Of a stretch of DNA of 64,000 nucleotides, positions 37,650-45,962 are shown in pieces. Both the position numbers and the translations under genes were made by a program. A model generated the notes under the pieces. That model did no database searches. It was not told the origin of the DNA and worked only from the letters and a program-made list of their open reading frames with translations. Every line of letters starts with the position of its first letter. The stretch's first letter is position 1. Source of the stretch: Clostridium punense (GTDB lineage Bacteria; Bacillota; Clostridia; Clostridiales; Clostridiaceae); assembly GCF_017874425.1 (NCBI RefSeq), contig NZ_JAGGLL010000004.1, positions 62,001 through 126,000 of the forward strand. Direction: 5' to 3'.

Positions 37650-38363
37650 ATGATTGACTTTGTAGGTATAGGTAGTGCTTTTAATACAGCTCTTGGGAAT
37701 AATAGTGGGGTTATCAAAAGAGAAACTTCCATGATACTTATAGATTGCGGCGGAACTGTGTTTGATAGATTAAAAAAGAGTGGACTATTAAGTGACATTA
37801 CAACTCTTCATATAATAATAACTCATACTCATCCTGACCATGTAGGAAGTTTGGGAGATTTAATCTTTTATTGTTATTATAAATTGAAAGTAAAGCCTAT
37901 AATATATTTCCCAGAAAATACCGTACTCATGAAGCTGTTTTCTGTCATAGGAGTAAAAGAAAATCAATATAACTTGAAAACTTCAATGAAAAATCAGGTT
38001 TGGGATAAAAATTTAGGAGACTATATTGTTGAGTTTTTTCCCAGCAGTCATACAAAATCTATACCTGCTTTTGGTTTTTATTTAACTATAGATAAAAAGA
38101 TTATTTACTATAGTGGGGATAGTAATAAAATTCCAAAGGGGGTTATGGAAAAATTAAAGAGTGAAGAAGTGCACATTATTTATCAAGATACAACATCTGT
38201 AGATTTTGTGAAAACTGGTCATATGTCATTTAACAGCCTATGTGATGCCATAGATGTTTCTCTAAGGCATAGAGTTTATTGCATGCATTTAGATGAAAAT
38301 TTAGATAAAGAGCTTATCTTAAATGCAGGATTTAACATAGCACCTTTGATAGGTGGATTATAA
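37650..38363 (+). CDS. metallo-beta-lactamase-fold hydrolase
   Basis: 237 residues. THTHPDHVGS is the zinc motif HxHxDH, with further ligands in FFPSSHTKS, YSGDSNK and YCMHLDEN. Layout as in RNase Z/ElaC-like hydrolases, but the tRNA-binding exosite arm is absent. Cytosolic; the substrate (RNA, cyclic nucleotide or phosphonate) cannot be told. Monocistronic. Confidence 0.85.
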   Translation: MIDFVGIGSAFNTALGNNSGVIKRETSMILIDCGGTVFDRLKKSGLLSDITTLHIIITHTHPDHVGSLGDLIFYCYYKLKVKPIIYFPENTVLMKLFSVIGVKENQYNLKTSMKNQVWDKNLGDYIVEFFPSSHTKSIPAFGFYLTIDKKIIYYSGDSNKIPKGVMEKLKSEEVHIIYQDTTSVDFVKTGHMSFNSLCDAIDVSLRHRVYCMHLDENLDKELILNAGFNIAPLIGGL

Positions 38364-38573
38364 AAACATTTTATGTAGAAATCAATGGAGTATATCAATA
38401 AATTATTAAAAATATAAAAAATACTAAGAAGAGTTAACTAGGCAATTATATACATTGAATTAATGTAAATTATGGAGGCAGTTATACTAATTTCTTTTCA
38501 ATGAAATAATTTACAATATACTTATAATATAATATGATTATATTATAAGTAATGTCGAATGAGGAGTGAAAAC

Positions 38574-38963
38574 ATGGATAATTGTCTAAGGGACACTGAT
38601 TTACAAGTTAAAAGTGGAGAAGAATATAAAGCTCAAATTGATATGGTTATTTTAGATATTCTTGAAAAATCTGAAACCTTGGTATTTGCAAATGTGGTGA
38701 AAAAAGCAGGGGTAACTCCTTATATTATAAATCAATATCCAGAGCTTAGAAGTTATATACTGGATAAGATGAAATATGAAAAAGAAGTTTATCTGATGAA
38801 TAAAAAAATTGAGAAGGCAGCTACTAACTTAGTTAAAGCAAATAAAACAGTGACGTTCTTATCTATAGTAAATAGATGCAAATTCAATTTAGATAAAGTA
38901 TATCATGATGAACTCATTAAAAATAAAATTAGAACTGTAATTGCAGAAAGTATGAAAAATTGA
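38574..38963 (+). CDS. tandem HTH-like protein (DUF6262/TnpC-like pattern)
   Basis: 129 residues from ATG 38574 with GAGGAG 7 nt upstream. Two similar halves: ILEKSETLVFANVVKKAGVT and LVKANKTVTFLSIVNRCKF, each an HTH-like unit (pattern as in DUF6262 / Tn554 TnpC: ...VAKKAGVSxxYIxxYPELRxxI). The YPELRSYILDK part follows the first. Possibly DNA-binding; it lies 100 nt before htpG on the same strand. The family link is tentative. Confidence 0.55.
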   Translation: MDNCLRDTDLQVKSGEEYKAQIDMVILDILEKSETLVFANVVKKAGVTPYIINQYPELRSYILDKMKYEKEVYLMNKKIEKAATNLVKANKTVTFLSIVNRCKFNLDKVYHDELIKNKIRTVIAESMKN

Positions 38964-39064
38964 TTTAAATCTAATATGAAATTGATAAAAAATTGTAAAT
39001 ATACTTTATTTGTCATAAAAAATGGTATAAAATATTTAAGGAAAATATTTGGAGGTGTGTATAT

Positions 39065-40921
39065 ATGCTTAGAGAGAATGGAAATATTTCTATTCATACG
39101 GAAAATATAATGCCAATTATTAAAAAGTGGTTATATTCTGACAAGGATATATTCGTAAGGGAACTTATTAGCAATGGCTCAGATGCCATTAACAAGCTTA
39201 AAAGATTAAGTTCCATTGGGGAAGCAAAAATAGAAGCAGAGCCTAAGTTCCAAATTATAGTGTCCTTAAATAAAGAAAATAATACAATAAAGTTTAGTGA
39301 TAACGGAATAGGCATGACTGCTGAAGAGATTAAAAAGTATATAAATCAAGTTGCTTTTTCTGGAGCAGAGGAGTTTATTGCTAAATATAAAGATAAAATG
39401 GACGAAGCTAATAATATCATCGGTCATTTTGGATTAGGATTTTATTCTGCATTTATGGTATCGGACAAAGTTGAAATTGATACTTTATCCTATAAGGAAG
39501 ATGCTGAATCAGTGAAATGGATTTGTGATGGGGGTACTGAATATGAAATCACCTCTTCAGAAAGAAAAGAAAGAGGAACTACCATTACCTTATTCATTAG
39601 TGAAGATAGTAAAGAGTTTTTAGAAGAATATAAATTAAGAGAAGTAATAAATAAACACTGTGCTTTTTTACCTGTGGAAATATATCTAATTAATGAAAAT
39701 GAAAAAGATGAAGAAAGTATAGAAAAAACTCCACTTAATGAGGTGAATCCTTTATGGCTAAAGGCACCTAAAGATTGTACCGATGAGGAGTATAAGGATT
39801 TTTATAGAAAAGTGTTTATGGACTTTAATGAACCTTTATTCTGGATACACTTAAATGTAGACTATCCTTTTAACCTTAAAGGAATATTATATTTCCCTAA
39901 GCTTAAACATGAGTTTGAAGCTGTAGAAGGGGAAGTAAAATTATATAACAATCAAGTGTTTGTTGCTAATAACATAAAAGAAGTAATTCCGGAATTTTTA
40001 TTACTTTTAAAAGGAGTTATCGATTGTGAAGATATTCCACTTAATGTGTCAAGAAGCTTCTTACAAAAGGACAGTAATGTGTCAAAGATTTCAAGACATA
40101 TTGTAAATAAGGTTGCTGATAAGTTAACGGGGCTTTTCAAGAATGAAAGAGAAAAATATAATGAGTTTTGGAAAGATATCAATATATTTATTAAATATGG
40201 CTGCTTAAGAGATGAAAAGTTCTATGACAAGGTAAAAGATATAATAATATTTAAGACTATAAATGATGAATATGTTTCTTTAAAACAGTATTTAGAAGCA
40301 AATAAGGAGAAACATGAAAATAAGGTTACTTATATAAGTGATGAAAAGCAACAAGCACAATACATTAAGTTGTTTAAAGAACAAGATCTAGATGCAATAG
40401 TTTTATCTTCTAACATTGACAATCACTTCATTAGCTTTCTTGAGGCTCACGAAAGTGGTGTGCAGTTTAATAGAATAGATGCAGACTTAAGGGATACATT
40501 AAAAGCTGATGTTGAAGAAGTAAATGAAGAGTTAACTAAAGAAATAGAAGAAATCTTTAAGACTTCTATTAATAAAGATAAGTTAAAGTATGATGTTGAA
40601 AGTCTTAAAACTAAGGAAGTTCCAGCTATAGTATTGCTTTCTGAACAGTCAAGAAGAATGGCAGAAATGAGTGCAATGTTTGGTGGTATGGATATGGGTG
40701 CTATGTTCCCACAGGAAGAAACCTTAGTTATTAACAAGAGTAATAGCTTAATTAATAAGGTTGTAGAATTAAATAAAAGTGAAGATAAAAAGGAATTGGT
40801 AGACTTAATTTGCCGTCATGTTTATGACCTAGCAATGATAAGTCATAAACAGCTAGATGCAGAGGCCATGTCTGAATTTATAAAAAGAAGTAATGAAATT
40901 CTATTGAAAGTTATTGAATAA
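39065..40921 (+). CDS. htpG: chaperone HtpG (Hsp90)
   Basis: 618 residues. GHKL ATPase motifs: ISNGSDAINKLKRL, DNGIGMT and GHFGLGFYSAFMV, then middle domain with SRSFLQ and a C-terminal dimerisation part. Bacterial Hsp90. Start at ATG 39065 after GGAGGTG. A terminator follows. No CIRCE element was seen in front of it. Confidence 0.97.
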   Translation: MLRENGNISIHTENIMPIIKKWLYSDKDIFVRELISNGSDAINKLKRLSSIGEAKIEAEPKFQIIVSLNKENNTIKFSDNGIGMTAEEIKKYINQVAFSGAEEFIAKYKDKMDEANNIIGHFGLGFYSAFMVSDKVEIDTLSYKEDAESVKWICDGGTEYEITSSERKERGTTITLFISEDSKEFLEEYKLREVINKHCAFLPVEIYLINENEKDEESIEKTPLNEVNPLWLKAPKDCTDEEYKDFYRKVFMDFNEPLFWIHLNVDYPFNLKGILYFPKLKHEFEAVEGEVKLYNNQVFVANNIKEVIPEFLLLLKGVIDCEDIPLNVSRSFLQKDSNVSKISRHIVNKVADKLTGLFKNEREKYNEFWKDINIFIKYGCLRDEKFYDKVKDIIIFKTINDEYVSLKQYLEANKEKHENKVTYISDEKQQAQYIKLFKEQDLDAIVLSSNIDNHFISFLEAHESGVQFNRIDADLRDTLKADVEEVNEELTKEIEEIFKTSINKDKLKYDVESLKTKEVPAIVLLSEQSRRMAEMSAMFGGMDMGAMFPQEETLVINKSNSLINKVVELNKSEDKKELVDLICRHVYDLAMISHKQLDAEAMSEFIKRSNEILLKVIE

Positions 40922-40937
40922 AAAAGAACAACTGTAT

Positions 40938-40973
40938 AAAACCTAGGGTTTATAGAAGCCCTAGGTTTTTTAT
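40938..40973 (+). terminator. terminator of htpG
   Basis: AAAACCTAGGG / CCCTAGGTTTTTT with a 10-nt loop. Confidence 0.85.
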
Positions 40974-41088
40974 AAGATTAAATATTTTAAATATTTTTTC
41001 TAGTAGAACATTTATTAAATCTGTTGACCTTAGCAATAAAACACTGTAAAATAATAATTGTTCCAGAGAGAAGGAACAAAATTCTCAT

Positions 41089-41164
41089 CGGGGTGTAGCG
41101 CAGATGGGAGCGCGCGTGGTTTGGGACCATGAGGTCGCAGGTTCAATCCCTGTCACCCCGACCA
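41089..41164 (+). tRNA. tRNA-Pro (TGG)
   Basis: Acceptor CGGGGTG / CACCCCG, anticodon loop TTTGGGA (anticodon TGG), T-loop TTCAATC, encoded ACCA end. Confidence 0.95.
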
Positions 41165-41167
41165 TGT

Positions 41168-41244
41168 GGTGGACGTAGTTCAGTTGGTAGAGCACCAGAT
41201 TGTGGCTCTGGTTGTCGTGGGTTCGAATCCCATCGTTCACCCCA
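41168..41244 (+). tRNA. tRNA-His (GTG)
   Basis: Acceptor GTGGACG / CGTTCAC with an encoded extra G at 41168 pairing discriminator C, the hallmark of tRNA-His; anticodon GTG in TTGTGGC; TTCGAAT T-loop; CCA encoded. Three nucleotides after tRNA-Pro, same transcript. Confidence 0.95.
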
Positions 41245-41783
41245 TATTTAAACTTAGATATTTATGATTTGCATATTGCAATATAATTTATAGAGTTTAT
41301 AAGGTAGTAAGAGAAGTTTTCTTACTGTTTTTTTATTTTATAGATAAGATTATATTGTAAGGAAACCGTTAAATATTTTCGCAAGGTTTAATTTGTTTTT
41401 AAAAGTTATTTCTATAATATTAAAGTAAATCTTATGATGAGAGAATTATGAAAAGGTATTTTATTGTAAAAAACATATTAAATACCAATAACTCCAAAAA
41501 TATTAGCTTGTTATTTTAGTATTAATGAGGTATACTTAGTAAGTTATGAAAAGAAAAAAATCTTATAGAATAGTTACAATATATAAACTATAAAGCCAAA
41601 GTTATATTAGATATTAGAATTATAAAAATAGATAATTTATAATAAAAATTCATTTCAACATGAATATATCCTTCTAATCCCTACCTAATTAATAATTTTG
41701 TTCTTCCGATATGCTTAAGCTGGCGGTAAAAGCATACTGTTTTGTAGTGACAATTTTATAAGGGATAAATAGGAGGTATGAAA
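41245..41783. other. intergenic region
   Basis: About 540 bp between the tRNAs and a short ORF. A hairpin-forming stretch (TATGCTT / AAGCATA, 41710-41738, enclosing CTGGCGGTA) is the only structure noticed; it does not match a riboswitch class I can name. Confidence 0.4.
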
Positions 41784-41867
41784 ATGAAAAAACAAAGCAT
41801 TATAGTAATTGATATAATTACAGAAGATATTATAGATGAATGTTTAGCTGATGCTATTGAAAAATAA
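41784..41867 (+). CDS. 27-residue ORF, possible truncated isochorismatase-type start
   Basis: A good AGGAGG site precedes ATG and the codons MKKQSIIVIDIITEDIIDE..., ending in TAA. The first residues resemble the IVID strand opening isochorismatase/nicotinamidase-like hydrolases, which often accompany hydantoinases, but it stops at once. It may be a decayed gene, a leader peptide, or chance. Confidence 0.35.
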   Translation: MKKQSIIVIDIITEDIIDECLADAIEK

Positions 41868-41895
41868 GCAAAGGTTATAAGGATAAAATAATTAA

Positions 41896-41968
41896 TTAGG
41901 CTTCAGAGAATAAATAATAGGTCAACATAGACTAGCATACTGGATTATTTATTTTGAAGATGTCTTAT
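41896..41968. repeat. MITE-like element, copy 2 (short form)
   Basis: Inverted repeats TTCAGAGAATAAATAATAGG (41902-41921) and, on the other strand, ATCTTCAAAATAAATAATCC (41942-41961) with only about 20 bp between. Both match the ends of the 784-966 element, so this looks like an internally deleted copy. Confidence 0.5.
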
Positions 41969-41972
41969 ACAG

Positions 41973-42024
41973 AGTAACCCTCTTAAGTTATAGATAGAGT
42001 TATAACTTAAGGGGGTTACTTTGC
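41973..42024 (+). terminator. 19-bp hairpin, terminator or leader structure
   Basis: GTAACCCTCTTAAGTTATA pairs with TATAACTTAAGGGGGTTAC (one G-U). The following sequence is only moderately T-rich, so it could be a terminator of the short ORF or a leader structure of the hydantoinase gene 90 nt downstream. Confidence 0.5.
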
Positions 42025-42113
42025 TTTGTAGATAGAAATTTTATTTTGTACAAAGTTGAATTTAAATATATTTAATGTTTATTGCATATATTTTAGGAAA
42101 GGTAGGTGTAAAA

Positions 42114-43502
42114 ATGAAAAGTTATATAATTAAGTGAGGAACTATTGTCACTGCAAGTGATACTTTTAAAGGGGATTTATTTATAGAAGAAGGAATTATA
42201 AAAGAAATAGGAGTAGATATAAATAAAAATGAAGTTAATATAATAAATGCTAAAGGAAAATATGTTATTCCAGGTGGTATTGATGTTCATACCCATTTTG
42301 ATTTAGATGTAGGAATAACCAGAGCGGTAGATGATTTTTACACTGGCACTGTAGCTGCTGCTTGTGGGGGGACAACAACCATTGTTGATCATATGGCCTT
42401 CGGACCTAAGGGGTGTAGTCTTAAGCACCAAATAGAAGTTTACCATAATCTTGCACAGGGGAAGGCCGTAATTGATTATAGTTTTCATGGAGTTATTCAA
42501 CATGTTAACAAAGATATTCTAAATGAGCTTGAGGAAATAATCAATTATGGCATACCAAGTTTTAAATTTTACCTTACTTATGGCTACAAAGTAGAGAATG
42601 ATGAAGCACTAGCGGTGTTAAAAAAATTAAAGGAGCTAGGTGGAATTACTACAGTTCACTGTGAAAATCATGAAATAATTAATTACTTAAGAGAGGACTA
42701 TTTAGCTAAAGGATTGGTAGCGCCTATTTATCATAGCAAAAGTAGACCGGAAGAAGCTGAAGGTGAGGCAGTGAATAGAATGATAAATGTAGCTGCTGTG
42801 GCAGAAAACGCTCCTCTTTATATAGTTCATCTTTCAACAGCTTTGGGGCTTCAATATATAAAAAGTGCAAAAGAAAGAGGTCAGGATAACATATTTGCTG
42901 AAACTTGTCCTCAGTACTTAGTTTTAGATGAAGAGCAATATAAATTACCTAATAATGGCGGGCTGAAATTTATAATGAGTCCTCCACTTAGAGAAAAGAA
43001 TAATAAGGAAGCACTATGGAAGGGTATAAAAGACGGTGACATACAGGTAATTGCCACAGATCATTGCCCTTTTAATTTTAATAAAGAAAAACAACTAGGA
43101 AAAGACGATTTTACAAAGTGTCCAAATGGTGCTCCAGGGGTAGAGACTAGAATAGGAATAATATTTTCAGAGGGAGTTAGTAAGAAAAGAATTTCTTTGA
43201 ATAAGTTCGTTGAAATAACTAGTACCAATCCAGCAAAGCTATTTGGATTATATCCTAAAAAAGGAACTATTGCAGTAGGTAGTGATGGGGATTTGGTTAT
43301 TTTTGATCCCTATAAAAAAGTTACTATAACTAAGGATATGCTCCATGAGAATGTAGATTATACCCCTTATGAAGGTATTAAACTTGTAGGTTATCCTGAA
43401 ATTATTATGGCTAGGGGAGAAATTATTGCAAGAAATAATGAGTTTATAGGGCAAAAGGGTTATGGTAAATTTATAAAAAGAAATAAAATAGAATTAATAT
43501 AA
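42114..43502 (+). CDS. dihydropyrimidinase/hydantoinase with in-frame UGA at codon 8 (possible selenoprotein)
   Basis: From ATG 42114 (GGAAAGGTAGGTG site) the frame is MKSYIIK-UGA-GTIVTASD..., then 454 uninterrupted codons of a metal-dependent amidohydrolase: GGIDVHTHF (first HxH), CGGTTTIVDHM, FKFYLTYGYK (the Lys to be carbamylated), VHCENHE, VHLSTALG, ATDHCPF and a C-terminal composite domain. It should hydrolyse cyclic amides (dihydropyrimidines, hydantoins). The UGA lies in the first beta strand where Gly or Asn is usual. No ATG, GTG or TTG follows before 42393, which would lose the HxH metal site, so full activity needs the UGA to be read. A bacterial-SECIS-like hairpin follows. Alternative: a fresh nonsense mutation (GGA to TGA). 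Confidence 0.75.
42135..42162 (+). promoter_or_regulatory. SECIS-like hairpin after the hydantoinase UGA
   Basis: TGTCACT (42146-42152), loop GCA, AGTGATA (42156-42162): seven pairs including one G-U. The loop starts 16 nt after the UGA and begins with G, meeting the loose bacterial SECIS rule. The loop is small and lacks GGU, so support is weaker than for the FrnE-like gene. Confidence 0.4.
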
Positions 43503-43530
43503 AATATAAATCTTTTATGGCGAGAAACTA

Positions 43531-43582
43531 AAAAGTCCTTAAGCAAAGATTAGGTTTTACTATTTTCTTGCTTAAGGACTTT
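43531..43582 (+). terminator. terminator of hydantoinase gene
   Basis: AAAGTCCTTAAGCAA / TTGCTTAAGGACTTT with a 21-nt loop. Confidence 0.7.
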
Positions 43583-43735
43583 AAGGAAAACAAGCTAGAC
43601 ATAAGCTCCTATAGGGATCTAACTTAGTTCCATTAGGAATTTTGTAGTCAAACAAGGTAAGCTTTATATAAGGGGTTTATTGGTAAATAGATAATTTCTC
43701 TTTAAAGTTTTATTTAATGGTACGCTACTGGTTGA

Positions 43736-44770
43736 TTAGTTATCTTTTAATAACTCAAATTCGTAACCTTGAGCTTTGGCTTCCTTAATTACATCGCCTA
43801 AGATTTCTGTATTAGTTTTTGATACAGCATGAATTAGCATTATTGAACCATTATGAAGACCATCTAAAATGGTTTTCTTAGCTTTCACAGGATCAGGTTG
43901 CTTATTTATATCCCAATCATGATATGCAAAGCTCCAAAATACAGTTTTATAGCCAAGGTTTTTAGTCATGGCAAGGCTCTTCTCAGAATATTCACCCATC
44001 GGTGGTCTAAAAAATTTAGGCATTTCTTTTCCAACAATTTTAGAATACTCATCTTCTACATCCTTTAATTCTTTATTAAATTTTTCTTCAGTGCCAGTAA
44101 CTGTAGGCATAGAAGGGTGATGATTGGTATGGTTAGCAACAATATGACCTTCATCAACCATTCTTTTAATTAAATCATGATTACCTTTAAGGTAGGGTAA
44201 AGTCACAAAGAAAATGGCTTTAACATCATTTTCCTTTAAAGTATCCAATATCTTACCGGTATAGCCGTTTTCGTAACCTTCATCAAAAGTCATATAAAGA
44301 ACTTTTCTATCTGTATCTCCTACATAACAAGCATCATATTTATTTAAGTCAAAGTCAAGTTTAGTATTTACCTCAGGAGTAACATGAAGCTTATTTGGTT
44401 TAAACCACCAGCTTATTTTAGTATTATTTAAATTCCTATAATCTAACTTTTCAGTGGAGTTATTTTCATTTGAAATAGTTGTACCACCTTCGTTGCTTGA
44501 TTCTGTTTTAATAGGAGTTTTTTCAACTGGTTTATCAGTAGTAGATGATGTATCTTTCTTAATCTTTTCAACAGGCTCTTTTTTCTCTTCATTATTTTTA
44601 CTTTCAGAGTAAACTGGATTATAAGTTGGAGCAGAAACTAGCTCACCGCTTTCATTTGAAGAGGGTTCCTTTAGTATATCACTATTTTTAGCTGTATTGC
44701 ATGCAGTTAAAGATATGAATGTAGTTATTACAGAAATTAAGCATAAAAATCTAAGAGATTTTTTTTTCAT
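43736..44770 (-). CDS. PdaA-like polysaccharide deacetylase lipoprotein
   Basis: 344 residues. Lipobox LTAC near residue 24, then about 90 residues of Ser/Thr/Lys/Glu-rich linker, and a NodB deacetylase domain with TFDEGYENGYT (the Glu-Gly form typical of PdaA), HTNHHPS (metal His), FRPPMGEYS and IMLIHAVS. PdaA makes muramic delta-lactam in spore cortex by deacetylating MurNAc. Membrane-anchored outside the cell or in the forespore space. Divergent from the 45102 gene. Confidence 0.88.
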   Translation of the reverse strand: MKKKSLRFLCLISVITTFISLTACNTAKNSDILKEPSSNESGELVSAPTYNPVYSESKNNEEKKEPVEKIKKDTSSTTDKPVEKTPIKTESSNEGGTTISNENNSTEKLDYRNLNNTKISWWFKPNKLHVTPEVNTKLDFDLNKYDACYVGDTDRKVLYMTFDEGYENGYTGKILDTLKENDVKAIFFVTLPYLKGNHDLIKRMVDEGHIVANHTNHHPSMPTVTGTEEKFNKELKDVEDEYSKIVGKEMPKFFRPPMGEYSEKSLAMTKNLGYKTVFWSFAYHDWDINKQPDPVKAKKTILDGLHNGSIMLIHAVSKTNTEILGDVIKEAKAQGYEFELLKDN

Positions 44771-45101
44771 GACAATCCTCCTCCTATAATTAATGTATTA
44801 CAAAGCTATATATAGACATATTTGAAGCAATAGTTCTAGGGACTGCAGAGGCTACTATAATAGAAAGTGAAAAAGTGGTTTGTTTATACTTATATAATAA
44901 ATATACGAATAAGAATATAATAAAGTTTACATAGGTTAGTATAACTAAAAATAACAAATTTATTAGTTCAAATAAATTTACCTATATTACATAAATAAAA
45001 TAAATATTACAAATTTACTCACAATTCTAACTAAAGTCTTGTTGAAAGGTGGAATTTAAGGTATAATTTAACTGAAATAGAAGGTTATGAGGAGTATAAA
45101 T
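44771..45101. other. divergent intergenic region
   Basis: About 330 bp between the deacetylase gene and the 45102 gene, AT-rich; no further feature recognised. Confidence 0.4.
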
Positions 45102-45719
45102 ATGGGTTTTTCATCTTTTTGTGAAATTATAAATAAAATTAGTGGTGTTAACCATGTAAAGATAGTACATGATGAGGAGAATTTACAAGAGTTACATATT
45201 CTAGCAAGTACAGCTAGGTCACCAAAACAAATTGTTAGAGATATAGAAACTGCTTTACTAGCAGTGTTTGATTATAGAATAGATAGAAAGGTTATCAGTA
45301 TTGCTCAAATTGATAGTGAAGATTACAAAGGACTAAAAAGAATCAAATATGAAGGCCTTATAATGGAGACCAATGACAATAGCATTGAGTGCAAGGTTAC
45401 ATTAAGCTATGATGGAGAGGATTATATTGCTAGTAAAACTGCTATTAAAACAAATCTAAATAGGCGAAAGGTTGTAGCACAGGCTACAGTTACAGCGGTG
45501 GAGGAAATAATTGGACAACCTCTTATATTTGATGTTCAAGATGTAATTATTACTACAAGCCGAGATATAACCTTTGTATCTGTGATTGTTAATATGGTTG
45601 TAAATGATAGTGAAGAAGCTATGGTAGGATCAGCAATTATAAAAAATGATATAAATGAAGCCATCGCAAAGGCTACCCTTGATGCAGTAAATAGAAGGAT
45701 ACAAGGAAGAACAAATTAA
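45102..45719 (+). CDS. conserved hypothetical protein, 205 aa
   Basis: Start at ATG 45102 with GAGGAG 7-8 nt upstream (the ATG at 45087 overlaps that site). Two halves: the first holds ELHILASTARSPKQIVRDIE and RIDRKVISIAQI, a motif I have seen in uncharacterised proteins of clostridia and actinobacteria; the second is two alpha/beta units (SKTAIKTNLNRRKVVAQATV; VGSAIIKNDINEAIAKATL) of dsRBD- or hot-dog-like size. No catalytic motif. Cytosolic; function unknown. Confidence 0.65.
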   Translation: MGFSSFCEIINKISGVNHVKIVHDEENLQELHILASTARSPKQIVRDIETALLAVFDYRIDRKVISIAQIDSEDYKGLKRIKYEGLIMETNDNSIECKVTLSYDGEDYIASKTAIKTNLNRRKVVAQATVTAVEEIIGQPLIFDVQDVIITTSRDITFVSVIVNMVVNDSEEAMVGSAIIKNDINEAIAKATLDAVNRRIQGRTN

Positions 45720-45819
45720 TTTACTAATTAACACCAATTACATTTTTTTCCCTTAGCGGAGTTAAATATGGCAGGTTTTAGCGAAGCCCTGTTAATAAAA
45801 CGAAGGGGGGAATTTATAA

Positions 45820-45918
45820 ATGAAAAAGTTAATTAAAAAGATAGTGCCAGCATTAATGACATTACTTGCACTTGCAATAGCTGGTGGTTCTCAAGTTAGT
45901 TGGATATTTAGAAAGTAA
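45820..45918 (+). CDS. 32-residue peptide, AgrD-like
   Basis: GAAGGGGGG precedes ATG 45820. The peptide is a basic N-terminus (MKKLIKKIVPAL), an amphipathic hydrophobic stretch, then GGSQVSWIFRK. Length and layout resemble precursors of cyclic lactone autoinducers (AgrD), but the usual Cys is replaced by Ser and the acidic C-terminal tail and an adjacent agrB are absent. It could also be a small membrane peptide. It lies 44 nt before the HD-GYP gene. Confidence 0.45.
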   Translation: MKKLIKKIVPALMTLLALAIAGGSQVSWIFRK

Positions 45919-45962
45919 CATATAAAAGCAATCGGTTTTATATAAATTAGGGGGACAGTTGA

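Noticed and set aside
41700-41745. Riboswitch before the 27-codon ORF
   Set aside because: A hairpin is present but it matches no class I can identify.
42393-43502. Shorter hydantoinase ORF starting at 42393
   Set aside because: It lacks the N-terminal strand and HxH metal site and has no convincing ribosome-binding site.
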